Position numbers and translations under genes: made by a program. The notes under the pieces were generated by a model. The model made no database searches, was not told the origin of the DNA, and saw nothing but the letters and a program-made list of their open reading frames with translations. This document shows positions 30,438 to 37,300 of a stretch of DNA of 37,336 nucleotides, piece after piece. The DNA lies in IMG/VR virus record IMGVR_UViG_3300034061_003231, positions 1 through 37,336 of that record. The stretch is one strand, 5' to 3'. Origin of the DNA: a virus. Each line of letters opens with the position of its first letter. Position 1 is the stretch's first letter.

Positions 30438-31222
30438 AGTCCGAGTTTGATGGTGGTTACTTTGTCTGCGGCGTGATGCCAAAAGCTGTCGGTTGTGATG
30501 ATCTCGTCAAACTTCTCCTTCAAAGTGTGAAAACCTTTGGAGAAGATGCCGTGCGAAACTATCAGGGTGAGGTGAACTGGTTCAATCTGCTCTGCGATGG
30601 CAAGGAACGTGGCTCCACCATCGCAAATGTCGTCGATGATGACGCAGTTGCGTCCAGTGCAAATTTCCGGGTTCTGTACCACGAGGGACACACGCCCGGT
30701 CGTGGTGTCGCGGACTTTGTCGCAGAACACTTTTTCCGAAAGGCAGGCGTTCCAATCTTGGTAGTCGGCGGCTTTGCTGACAGCTCCTTTGTCGGGCACG
30801 ATGAGAACCGCGCCCAACTGGTTGTAGGCTTTGACCAGCCTGCTGTTGTTGTGAGATCGCGAGTTGTGAATCAAAGATGTGGCAACGCTGCTGTGAACAT
30901 CGAACAGGTTGACCGATAAGAAACCACAGGAGTTGATGCACTGCGCCACCACCTCAAGGTCAAAACTGTCGCCAGTATTGATGATGCGGTCGTACCGAGC
31001 ACCCATCAGGTAGGGTACCACAAGTTCGCGGGGTGTCGCTTGTGTGTGTCGCACTGCATTGACCACGAGCATCAACTGAACTAGTTCGAGGGGACTTCGG
31101 ATTGGACAAACAACCCGCACGTCGTCTCCCGGCTGAATGTCATTCACTGTGACGTGAGGCTGGTTGTCCGGGAAAAGGAGAGTTTTTACACGCTCTCCGG
31201 TGATCAGGTTGATGGTCTTCAT
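30434..31222 (-). CDS. Ribose-phosphate pyrophosphokinase-like, likely NARP1 Adps
   Basis: 262 residues from the ATG at 31222 (leader ending CAAACACACC, no SD). It has the PRPP synthetase pattern: ARYDRIINTGDSFDLEVVA (about 68-86), FDVHS, and the ribose-5-phosphate/PRPP loop CVIIDDICDGGATF (about 190-203). It is shorter than the roughly 310-residue bacterial Prs. In NARP1 the homologue Adps pyrophosphorylates ADP-ribose, giving the donor for Namat. In a plain salvage route it would make PRPP. It is the first gene of the unit with the NAMPT-like gene, behind its own possible promoter. Confidence 0.85.
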   Translation of the reverse strand: MKTINLITGERVKTLLFPDNQPHVTVNDIQPGDDVRVVCPIRSPLELVQLMLVVNAVRHTQATPRELVVPYLMGARYDRIINTGDSFDLEVVAQCINSCGFLSVNLFDVHSSVATSLIHNSRSHNNSRLVKAYNQLGAVLIVPDKGAVSKAADYQDWNACLSEKVFCDKVRDTTTGRVSLVVQNPEICTGRNCVIIDDICDGGATFLAIAEQIEPVHLTLIVSHGIFSKGFHTLKEKFDEIITTDSFWHHAADKVTTIKLGL

Positions 31223-31238
31223 GGTGTGTTTGAATTTC

Positions 31239-31270
31239 ACTATACTGAAACGGTGCGGACAGATTGTCAA
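31239..31270 (-). promoter_or_regulatory. Possible promoter of the Prs/NAMPT unit
   Basis: TTGACA at 31270-31265 on the minus strand, overlapping the stop of the preceding gene, and TATAGT at 31244-31239. The spacer is 20 bases, longer than ideal; a weaker -10 (CAGTAT) gives 17. Confidence 0.3.
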
Positions 31271-31716
31271 CCCCAAAAGTCGTCAGATTCTTCGACTGGC
31301 ATGGCCTTCCGACTCTCCTCGTCAATCTCCGCCTGCTCGGCGGCAGTGTAAGGCCACGCAGACGTTTCCCGTTTTGCCTGCCGCTTCGGAAAATACGCGT
31401 ACATCGTGTGCCGCGCATTGTTGACCCGGTTGGCGAGGCACACGTCCACGAAGGCGACCGAGTGTACGGCTGTCACCTCCTCCACGAACTTCATGGTCTG
31501 TTCCAACGGGACGATCAGGGTCGGTATGCTGTCCTCCAGGATGTCCTCGGCGTAGTCGGTCAACGTGCCAAGCTGCGACACTTTGCGGGCGGCGGCAGCC
31601 TCGTCGAGGTAGAGAGAAAAACCGTTGCTCTCGTGGAGCATGCGCAGGGTAGCGCGGGGGGCGGCGGCTCGCATGGCGGCGAGCTTGTCGGTGAATATGG
31701 ATTTGAAAAAGGTCAT
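31267..31716 (-). CDS. Hypothetical protein with C-terminal FWG tag (149 aa)
   Basis: Not recognised. It opens MTFFKSIFTDKLAAMRAAAP; the middle is helical (LTDYAEDILEDSIPTL, then VEEVTAVHSVAFVDV). The C-terminus is VEESDDFWG, encoded GAC GAC TTT TGG GGT TGA and not overlapping a downstream ATG, so here the tag is not explained by start-codon coupling. Start overlaps the previous stop (ATGA). Confidence 0.6.
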   Translation of the reverse strand: MTFFKSIFTDKLAAMRAAAPRATLRMLHESNGFSLYLDEAAAARKVSQLGTLTDYAEDILEDSIPTLIVPLEQTMKFVEEVTAVHSVAFVDVCLANRVNNARHTMYAYFPKRQAKRETSAWPYTAAEQAEIDEESRKAMPVEESDDFWG

Positions 31717-31955
31717 GCGAGTATTCGTTTAGGAGTGGAAAGTTTTTTGCGTAGCGAGCGGAACAAGTGATCCCACCCACATTCAACGGTCTTGCCTTGA
31801 GCGATGACCTGGATGCCATTCATGCGCGTCCCCTGCTTGATTGCCCACCGCCTCATCCTCCCGTCTGCCGCATGCCATTGCAGCACGCCCAGCAGTTCAC
31901 CGGCTGTATCCGGCTGTATCCGGCAGGTCCACTTGAGCGTTTGATCTTGGGTCAA
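31713..31955 (-). CDS. Small hypothetical protein with TTG start (80 aa)
   Basis: The TTG at 31955 overlaps the previous stop (TTGA). The N-terminal half contains WTCRIQPDTAGELLGVLQWH and the C-terminal half is basic (LFRSLRKKLSTPKR). No in-frame ATG lies near the 5' end. Function unknown. Confidence 0.5.
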   Translation of the reverse strand: MTQDQTLKWTCRIQPDTAGELLGVLQWHAADGRMRRWAIKQGTRMNGIQVIAQGKTVECGWDHLFRSLRKKLSTPKRILA

Positions 31956-32272
31956 CCCCAGAACTCTTTATCGTCTGAGGTGGCATCGGCTTGCTTGAGC
32001 TTCTCGCGCAGTAGGCGCATGCGGTGGGCCATCCACTGAGGATGTGCCTTTTGCTTCTTGGCGTTCCACGCGGCGGTCTTGGTCAGGTCGATCTTGCTGT
32101 CAAGGATGTGTGGTTTGCTGCCGCTTCCCGGTTTGCGCGGAGCCTTGGGCTTGCCTTTCTCGGCGCGATGGCGCAGCACGGTATTGGGGTGGCAACCGAC
32201 GATATTGGCAATCTCTTCGTTGCGCATGGTTTTCCATGAGATGGTCTTCGGGTACTTGATGGGGTCAGACAT
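31952..32272 (-). CDS. HTH-containing small protein with C-terminal FWG tag
   Basis: 106 residues. An HTH-like stretch MRNEEIANIVGCHPNTVLRHR (about 16-36) is followed by a Pro/Lys/Arg-rich linker and a basic helix (WMAHRMRLLREKLKQ). It ends SDDKEFWG (TTC TGG GGT TGA). Probably DNA-binding. The ATG is preceded by GGTCAT, no SD. Confidence 0.65.
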   Translation of the reverse strand: MSDPIKYPKTISWKTMRNEEIANIVGCHPNTVLRHRAEKGKPKAPRKPGSGSKPHILDSKIDLTKTAAWNAKKQKAHPQWMAHRMRLLREKLKQADATSDDKEFWG

Positions 32273-32289
32273 ATGACCGACAGGCTAGG

Positions 32290-32655
32290 TTAAACTTTAG
32301 CCGTTTGCAAGAGGGATTCCAGCGGCCATCGGGCGAGGAGTTTCTGGATTGGCTCGCATACAAACTCTGGGCAGCCGATCTTCTCCATTCGTTCGTGCAG
32401 GCTGAGTAACTCGGCGATCAGAATCCGCGTGCTCTCCCATCCTGCTTCGGCGTTTCCGGCGCAGGCGGCGATGTAGGCGGCGTTTGCATCGGAGTTGTCC
32501 ATGCAATCGCAAATGAAATCTGCATCACTCCAGACCTCATTTGTGATTGTGCCTTCTTGCTGCCACCTCCCCGGCGTCCGTTTCGCGGCAATTTCGAGGA
32601 GATGGGCGAGGTGCGCGTCGATCTTGCGCAGGTGGTCGAGTTGGGCGGTGGTCAT
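32290..32655 (-). CDS. Conserved small phage protein (121 aa)
   Basis: Start at the ATG overlapping the previous stop (ATGA) with an ACACC leader. Segments RTPGRWQQEG, DFICDC and NAAYIAACAGNAEAGWEST fit a widespread phage family of unknown function. Confidence 0.65.
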   Translation of the reverse strand: MTTAQLDHLRKIDAHLAHLLEIAAKRTPGRWQQEGTITNEVWSDADFICDCMDNSDANAAYIAACAGNAEAGWESTRILIAELLSLHERMEKIGCPEFVCEPIQKLLARWPLESLLQTAKV

Positions 32656-33251
32656 GGTGTTGGCTCTCCAATCCGGCATTCAGCCGTGTAAAGGTGTTCA
32701 AGGGACTCGAAGCGTGGGAGCGTTTCGCAGGGTGTAGCAAATGCGCTGTCCACACTCAGTACGCGGTTGTTTGGGACTGCTGCAAACCAGCCTGCCTCGA
32801 CCTGGAGAACGTGGAGCTGTTTGTGCTGCTCGAAGTCGTTCGCCAGTGCGTTGCCTTCGAAATCCAATGTGAAGAGGTAGCGGGCGGCAAGGCGTTCGGG
32901 GTGTCCTTCGATCTGGCGCACGTTGAGCAGTTCAGCGTTGCCCCGCTTCCACAGGGCGAACTCGTGGACGCAGAAGGTCGAGGAGAACGTATCCCAAGGC
33001 TGGATCAATTCGGTGTCTGGCAGAGGGCACGGTTTCCAGCAGAGCGCCTGGATTGGTAAACAGAACATCGCTCCAGCCATTTCCGGCTCATCGAACCTCA
33101 CTTGGAACTGGAGGCTGGCTGCTTCCTGGCAACGTATCCCCAGGATGTGGGCCTGAAGGTACTCGCCTTTCCGGCTTTGATGGTTCTGCGTGAACTCGGC
33201 GCGGACTAAGCAGCGGACGATTGAGGGCGTGTCGGAGAGAATGAAGGGCAT
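32652..33251 (-). CDS. Hypothetical protein (199 aa)
   Basis: Not recognised. A beta-rich, Cys- and aromatic-containing soluble protein without signal or membrane segment. Leader CCCAACGCC before the ATG, no SD; ATGA overlap with the next gene. Confidence 0.6.
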   Translation of the reverse strand: MPFILSDTPSIVRCLVRAEFTQNHQSRKGEYLQAHILGIRCQEAASLQFQVRFDEPEMAGAMFCLPIQALCWKPCPLPDTELIQPWDTFSSTFCVHEFALWKRGNAELLNVRQIEGHPERLAARYLFTLDFEGNALANDFEQHKQLHVLQVEAGWFAAVPNNRVLSVDSAFATPCETLPRFESLEHLYTAECRIGEPTP

Positions 33252-33269
33252 GGCGTTGGGCTTCGGTGG

Positions 33270-33638
33270 TCACTTGATGAAGGGTTGGAGTTTGGTGAGG
33301 GCTGCCTGCATCTGTGCCAACACGTCAAGCGTGTCGTCACGAGTACCCCGAACGAAGATTTGGAGTTTTATGGCGTTGCTTGCCTCTTTGATCGCCTCGC
33401 GCATCTTGGACAGTTCAGAAGGCTCGTGGTCTCGCAGAAACTTGTCCGTTTCGTCTTGGGCGTTCACCTCGTCGTCGCGTATTTCCAGAAGGAGTTCGCG
33501 GGCATCGTCTTTCCATCTGGCGAGGTCGTCGCGCTCACGTTCCAGTTTTTCCATTTTTTCGCGCAATTCAAAGCTCCATGCTCCTTTGGAGGCCATAATC
33601 GCGGCCTGAGTTTCTGGTGTTGGTCTTGTGTCGCTCAT
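33270..33638 (-). CDS. Coiled-coil phage protein (122 aa)
   Basis: From the ATG at 33638 (ATGA overlap). About residues 20-70 form a highly charged helix (ELREKMEKLERERDDLARW), a common phage coiled-coil type; the rest is helical with a short C-terminal segment. Function unknown. Confidence 0.65.
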   Translation of the reverse strand: MSDTRPTPETQAAIMASKGAWSFELREKMEKLERERDDLARWKDDARELLLEIRDDEVNAQDETDKFLRDHEPSELSKMREAIKEASNAIKLQIFVRGTRDDTLDVLAQMQAALTKLQPFIK

Positions 33639-33895
33639 GATTTCTTGGTGCTGAGTTGTTTCTTCCGCTCGGACTCGCTCCACTGCGCCATCCACATGAA
33701 GCACACGTCACGCGGATCTTTGCGCTTGAACGAATTGCGAAAGCCTGGGTTGGTTTTCCAATGGTGGCGCAGGCGGACGCAGAGCCGGGTCTGTTCGTCG
33801 CGGTCACGGGTTGCCCGACTGGCGATGACTTCCGGCACCAGATCGGGCAGGGCTTTGTCGATGTCAGGGTTGAGGTACTTGGATTTGGTTTTCAT
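33635..33895 (-). CDS. Small basic hypothetical protein (86 aa)
   Basis: Rich in Arg/Lys/Trp (CVRLRHHWKTNPGFRNSFKR, then CFMWMAQWSESERKK). The leader TAAAAACCCCGCGCC directly before the ATG is one copy of the repeated leader of this region. Possibly nucleic-acid-binding. Confidence 0.6.
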   Translation of the reverse strand: MKTKSKYLNPDIDKALPDLVPEVIASRATRDRDEQTRLCVRLRHHWKTNPGFRNSFKRKDPRDVCFMWMAQWSESERKKQLSTKKS

Positions 33896-33907
33896 GGCGC
33901 GGGGTTT

Positions 33908-34081
33908 TTAGGCGTTCGGGTATAGCAGCGAGCTGCTGCCGTTTTGCTCGTACTCGCGGGTTTCCGGGTTGCGCCAGAAATAAAGCCACATCCCGCCCTT
34001 GCGAATGGCGGTCTCTCCGCTGGCGAGCGTTTTGTACGCGGTAACTCCGAACTTTTGCAGTATGTCTTCAACAGTTTTCAT
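33908..34081 (-). CDS. Small hypothetical protein (57 aa)
   Basis: Opens MKTVEDILQKFGVTAYKTL and contains MWLYFWRNPETREYEQNGS; clearly protein-like. First gene behind a promoter whose -10 lies nine bases from the ATG, so its mRNA is probably leaderless. Confidence 0.55.
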   Translation of the reverse strand: MKTVEDILQKFGVTAYKTLASGETAIRKGGMWLYFWRNPETREYEQNGSSSLLYPNA

Positions 34082-34090
34082 GGGCGTGGG

Positions 34091-34119
34091 GTTTTAAGGG
34101 TGAATTTTCATCGTGTCAA
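34091..34119 (-). promoter_or_regulatory. Promoter, repeated type, leaderless
   Basis: TTGACA at 34119-34114, 17-base spacer, TAAAAC at 34096-34091 on the minus strand, nine bases before the ATG at 34081. The same 30-odd bases recur at 35335-35363, almost letter for letter. Confidence 0.55.
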
Positions 34120-34134
34120 GCTGGTATGTGAAAG

Positions 34135-34281
34135 TCATTTCACAAACCGTGCATCCGTGCAAGGCTCGGTCAGGTTGGTCGTTTGGTTGCGTTTGAGGGT
34201 GGCGAGCTTGAGCCGCCAGTGCTGGCGTTTGTCGGTCACACGGTCAGCCGGGCGGACGAGTCGCGGGGTTTTGGGTTTCAT
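34135..34281 (-). CDS. Small basic protein (48 aa)
   Basis: ATG at 34281 overlapping the previous stop, leader GACGACACC. Strongly basic (MKPKTPRLVRPADRVTDKRQ). Function unknown. Confidence 0.45.
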   Translation of the reverse strand: MKPKTPRLVRPADRVTDKRQHWRLKLATLKRNQTTNLTEPCTDARFVK

Positions 34282-34640
34282 GGTGTCGTCAGGTTGAGAA
34301 TGCGTTGAGTGATGCACGAGGCCAAGCCTCGCGCCTCCATCTCGGTTTTGCGGTTGCCTTGCCCGTCGAAATTCCATTTTCCATTGTGCGGGTTGCAGTC
34401 CACTTGCGTCCGGGCTTTGGTTGGGTCTGCAAATCGACCCATGACGGACAAGAAACGCAGCGTGTCCCGGCCAGTGCCGAACGCCTTCTGCGCGTGGCAG
34501 GTGTAAGGCCCGACCATGGTTTGCACGGTGTACTCTTCCTCGCCGTATGGGTTGGCAACGGGAGCGATGCCACGGGCGGCGAAGTCTTGCCTGATCTGGT
34601 CAAGAAAAGCCTCGTGGACTGCTTTGGTGTTGGTCTTCAT
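34278..34640 (-). CDS. Hypothetical protein (120 aa)
   Basis: From the ATG at 34640, leader CTAAACCCC. Segments VHEAFLDQIRQDFAARGI and PHNGKWNFDGQGNRK; not recognised. ATGA overlap with the next gene. Confidence 0.55.
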   Translation of the reverse strand: MKTNTKAVHEAFLDQIRQDFAARGIAPVANPYGEEEYTVQTMVGPYTCHAQKAFGTGRDTLRFLSVMGRFADPTKARTQVDCNPHNGKWNFDGQGNRKTEMEARGLASCITQRILNLTTP

Positions 34641-34645
34641 GGGGT

Positions 34646-34804
34646 TTAGAGAGGCAGTCCGTTGGAATCGCATTCGCGCACGTCGAGAAGTGTTGAGCCG
34701 GGGCGGTCCCAGGCTCGCCAGACATGCGCGGCGGAGACGCCGGGCAGGGTGATGGTGTAGCGGTTGGTTTCGATGCGGTAGGTGATGAGGAAACGGGCTT
34801 TCAT
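34646..34804 (-). CDS. Small hypothetical protein (52 aa)
   Basis: From the ATG at 34804 behind the repeated leader TAAAAACCCCGCGCCC. Translation MKARFLITYRIETNRYTITL and onward looks like a small beta-rich protein. Confidence 0.5.
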   Translation of the reverse strand: MKARFLITYRIETNRYTITLPGVSAAHVWRAWDRPGSTLLDVRECDSNGLPL

Positions 34805-34817
34805 GGGCGCGGGGTTT

Positions 34818-35132
34818 TTAGAAGGAGTACCCGGCTTTGATGAGCGCGGCCTTGGCGGCGTGCATTGCGTAATGGACTTTGGTGTTGCCTGTTCCTGACT
34901 CAGGGTGCCCAGCAAGCATGTTTTCAATCTCTTCCAATGCTTTCGCCATGTCGGGGGCGGCGGCGATGAATTGAATGTTGGGCTTGTACGTCGGCAACAA
35001 ATTGCCCTGCACGCGGCAGATGACCATGGCAGACTTCCCTCGTGGGGAGTCTTCGACGGTGCCTGCGATTATGTATCCGGGAAACTCGTGTGCGACGTTC
35101 CATTCTCCAGAGGTGATGTTTGGTCTTTTCAT
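34818..35132 (-). CDS. Small conserved phage protein (104 aa)
   Basis: From the ATG at 35132 behind a repeated leader variant. Contains TSGEWNVAHEFPGY and IQFIAAAPDMAKALEEIENM, a pattern of a widespread phage family (AAPDM-LEALE) of unknown function. Confidence 0.65.
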   Translation of the reverse strand: MKRPNITSGEWNVAHEFPGYIIAGTVEDSPRGKSAMVICRVQGNLLPTYKPNIQFIAAAPDMAKALEEIENMLAGHPESGTGNTKVHYAMHAAKAALIKAGYSF

Positions 35133-35145
35133 GGGCGTAGAGGTT

Positions 35146-35325
35146 TTAGGCGACGGTGTGTCCCGTTTGTTCAAGGCTGCGCACGAATGTGTTTTTGTCC
35201 GCACGTCGGCGGAAGGTCTGGAGATCGAAAAAGGGGCTGCCGTCTTTGTGGAATTTGGTGCCTCCGTGGAAGGAAACGGAATGCCGGGTTTTGCCGATGG
35301 GCGGGTTGTCTCGAAAAGTTTTCAT
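35146..35325 (-). CDS. Small conserved phage protein (59 aa)
   Basis: ATG at 35325. Contains VSFHGGTKFHKDGSPFFDLQ, a pattern seen in small phage proteins, then a basic tail. The promoter -10 lies nine bases upstream, suggesting a leaderless mRNA. Confidence 0.6.
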   Translation of the reverse strand: MKTFRDNPPIGKTRHSVSFHGGTKFHKDGSPFFDLQTFRRRADKNTFVRSLEQTGHTVA

Positions 35326-35334
35326 GGGCGCGGG

Positions 35335-35363
35335 GTTTTAAGGGTGAATTTTCATCGTGTCAA
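35335..35363 (-). promoter_or_regulatory. Promoter, repeated type, leaderless
   Basis: TTGACA at 35363-35358, 17-base spacer, TAAAAC at 35340-35335 on the minus strand. Same sequence as the element at 34091-34119. Confidence 0.55.
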
Positions 35364-35425
35364 GCGCACAATCCAAAACTCGGCGGCCCCTGGCTATGGG
35401 GCGGGCGGGTTCTGGCTTGCGGGCT

Positions 35426-35908
35426 TTAGCTGCGGACGTAGTAGCTTTCACCTTGGTACTCGACCGTGGAGTAGTCCTGTTGCAGTTGCTCGGCGGCTTC
35501 AGTCCAGTCGATGCAGGTGAAAGGCCATGTGGCCTCGCGAACTGCTTTCCCGTGGATGTCCTCGGCCATCTCGCGGGCGTAGTCCTCGAAATCGTTTTCG
35601 AGGATCATCGTCTCACCGTGCATGAACTCGCTGATCTCGTTTTCGAGGGTTTCGAGTTCGTCCAGCTCGGCTTTCTCGTCGTCGCTGAAGTCGGACTCGG
35701 CGATTTCAAGATTGCTCTCTGCGTCTGTCACTCCTTCGCTGGCAATCTCCAGCGCGGCCTCGCTCGCCTCATCTTCGGGGGTTTCCTCCAATGCTGCCAG
35801 CTCGCCTTTCTTTCCCTCCAGTTCCTCGCGTGCCGTGGTGACGGCATCGCGGAGTTCTTCGAGTTTGCATTTACGCTTGTACAGGTCGCGGGTGTATAGT
35901 GTTTTCAT
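35426..35908 (-). CDS. Acidic coiled-coil phage protein (160 aa)
   Basis: Long Glu/Asp/Ala-rich helices (residues 15-100) followed by a C-terminal module FTCIDWTEAAEQLQQDY, SYYVR that recurs in phage small proteins. Highly acidic, so possibly a DNA mimic or a structural helper; this is speculation. Leader CCAAGACAAT, no SD. Confidence 0.6.
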   Translation of the reverse strand: MKTLYTRDLYKRKCKLEELRDAVTTAREELEGKKGELAALEETPEDEASEAALEIASEGVTDAESNLEIAESDFSDDEKAELDELETLENEISEFMHGETMILENDFEDYAREMAEDIHGKAVREATWPFTCIDWTEAAEQLQQDYSTVEYQGESYYVRS

Positions 35909-35988
35909 ATTGTCTTGGTCGTTTGGTTTGTTGCGTCACTCTGCATTTGTCCGGGCTTGTGACCGGCGCACCGTTGCGGCTGCATTAA

Positions 35989-36006
35989 CGCCCGAAGGCG
36001 GTTTTT
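35989..36006 (+). terminator. Terminator-like hairpin, plus direction
   Basis: CGCC-CGAA-GGCG stem followed by GTTTTT on the plus strand. No plus-strand gene precedes it, so it may be fortuitous or serve an unseen antisense transcript. Confidence 0.25.
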
Positions 36007-36463
36007 AGTTGATCTCCTGCAACTGCTCAAGCTCGGCCCCGGTGAAGAAGGCGCGCAGCCGTTTGGCGAAGGCCGAACAGCGGCGGAACGTCTGGAGTGA
36101 TTTGATGCTGTCCGACTCGTACCCGTATTCCGCGCAGAAGTCCGCGAAGGTTTCCGGCGTGTACGCATCGCCCGAGATGCAGGCGAGCACAGAATACGCG
36201 GAGACGGTTTGAATGCCTTTCTCCGCGTCTGCGATGCTTGACCAGAAGTCGAAGGTCAGGCGGTTTGAAGCGCAGACGTTGCCGGTATGTTCTGGAGTGC
36301 CTGCTTTGCCCTTGCTAAGCGTCACACGGTAGTGATGGCCGTGCTTGCCGTTGTCTCCCCACGCTGGCGCTTTGGTGTCGCTCAGCGTGGCGCGGAACTT
36401 GATCTCGTTGGAGGTCAAGAACTGCTCCGCTTGGGTGTCGTATTCGTTTGGTGTCGTTTTCAT
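36005..36463 (-). CDS. Conserved phage protein (152 aa)
   Basis: Opens MKTTPNEYDTQAEQFLTSNE and has HYRVTLSKGK, SAYSVLACISGDAYTPETF and DFCAEYGYESDS, matching a widespread phage family of unknown function that occurs in early regions. A long leader (about 80 bases) separates it from its promoter. Confidence 0.75.
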   Translation of the reverse strand: MKTTPNEYDTQAEQFLTSNEIKFRATLSDTKAPAWGDNGKHGHHYRVTLSKGKAGTPEHTGNVCASNRLTFDFWSSIADAEKGIQTVSAYSVLACISGDAYTPETFADFCAEYGYESDSIKSLQTFRRCSAFAKRLRAFFTGAELEQLQEIN

Positions 36464-36549
36464 ATGTTTTGCTTTTGACGTTTTGCGGGTGTCTCCCCCG
36501 TTGGTTTCTCTGTCTGCCAGCGTCCACCGCTGGAAATTGATTGCGCGGG

Positions 36550-36577
36550 TATATAGTTTAAATGCTCACAGTGTCAA
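36550..36577 (-). promoter_or_regulatory. Promoter of the 36.4 kb gene
   Basis: TTGACA at 36577-36572, 16-base spacer, TATATA at 36555-36550 on the minus strand. The -35 lies within the last codons of the pentapeptide gene. The first twelve bases, TTGACACTGTGA, are identical to the promoter at 37273-37300. Confidence 0.6.
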
Positions 36578-37235
36578 TCACTTCAAGGCAAAAGTTCATT
36601 GCCAGCAGGCGCGACTTTTTCAGATTGTCTGGCCCGGCTTCGATGTACGCCGCGAGTTCTTCGGGCGTGCCTTGGAAGCAGCCGCAGAAAAACCTCTTGG
36701 CTTCTCCAATGGTTGCCAGCGTGAGCATTCGCCCGCACTCGCCGTGCCCGGTGAAAGCGACTTGCGCGAATTGCAAACCCCGGTTTTCGGAGAGGTTCGC
36801 GCCGGAGAGGTTCGCGCTGCGGAGGTTCGCGCTGCGGAGGTTCGCGCTGCGGAGGTCCGCGCTGCGGAGGTTCGCGCCGTAGAGGTTCGCGCCGGAGAGG
36901 TTCGCGCCGTAGAGGTTCGCGCCGTAGAGGTTCGCGCCGTAGAGGTTCGCGCCGGAGAGGTTCGCGCTGCGGAGGTCCGCGCCGTAGAGGTTCGCGCTGC
37001 GGAGGTCCGCGCTGCGGAGGTTCGCGCCGTAGAGGTTCGCGCCGGAGAGGTTCGCGCCGTAGAGGTTCGCGCCGTAGAGGTTCGCGCCGTAGAGGTTCGC
37101 GCCGGAGAGGTTCGCGCTGCGGAGGTTCGCTTCGCAGAGGTTCGCGCCGGAGAGGTTCGCGCGTTTTCCGGCGGGGTCATTTACCAACCAAAGGGAATGT
37201 AAACGCAGGGTTTCTTTGATTTGTTCGGTGTTCAT
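36558..37235 (-). CDS. Pentapeptide-repeat protein
   Basis: 225 residues. Residues 26-150 are 25 consecutive A(N/D)Lxx repeats, predicted to form a right-handed quadrilateral beta-helix. The N-terminal helix (MNTEQIKETLRLHSLWL) and the C-terminal domain (GHGECGRMLTLATI, then FFCGCFQGTPEEL) match a phage-associated architecture. Some pentapeptide proteins mimic DNA (Qnr/MfpA bind gyrase), but this C-terminal domain is not part of those, so a gyrase role is only a possibility. The repeats are nearly identical at DNA level and include a duplicated block, showing recent expansion. Confidence 0.85.
   Translation of the reverse strand: MNTEQIKETLRLHSLWLVNDPAGKRANLSGANLCEANLRSANLSGANLYGANLYGANLYGANLSGANLYGANLRSADLRSANLYGADLRSANLSGANLYGANLYGANLYGANLSGANLYGANLRSADLRSANLRSANLRSANLSGANLSENRGLQFAQVAFTGHGECGRMLTLATIGEAKRFFCGCFQGTPEELAAYIEAGPDNLKKSRLLAMNFCLEVIDTVSI
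36786..37160 (-). repeat. Tandem 15-bp coding repeats
   Basis: 25 units of 15 bp with only a few unit types. Units 4-11 and 14-21 are the same series (SG, YG, YG, YG, SG, YG, RS, D-RS), a 120-bp block repeated with a 150-bp period. Confidence 0.85.
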
Positions 37236-37241
37236 GGTGTC

Positions 37242-37300
<59 letters not shown>

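Noticed and set aside
28653-31222. NARP2 (NAMPT plus NMN adenylyltransferase)
   Set aside because: No NMNAT-like gene is visible in the window, while a PRPP-synthetase-like gene is present.
36786-37160. Repeat array resembling CRISPR
   Set aside because: Contiguous 15-bp units without spacers, in frame, coding pentapeptide repeats.
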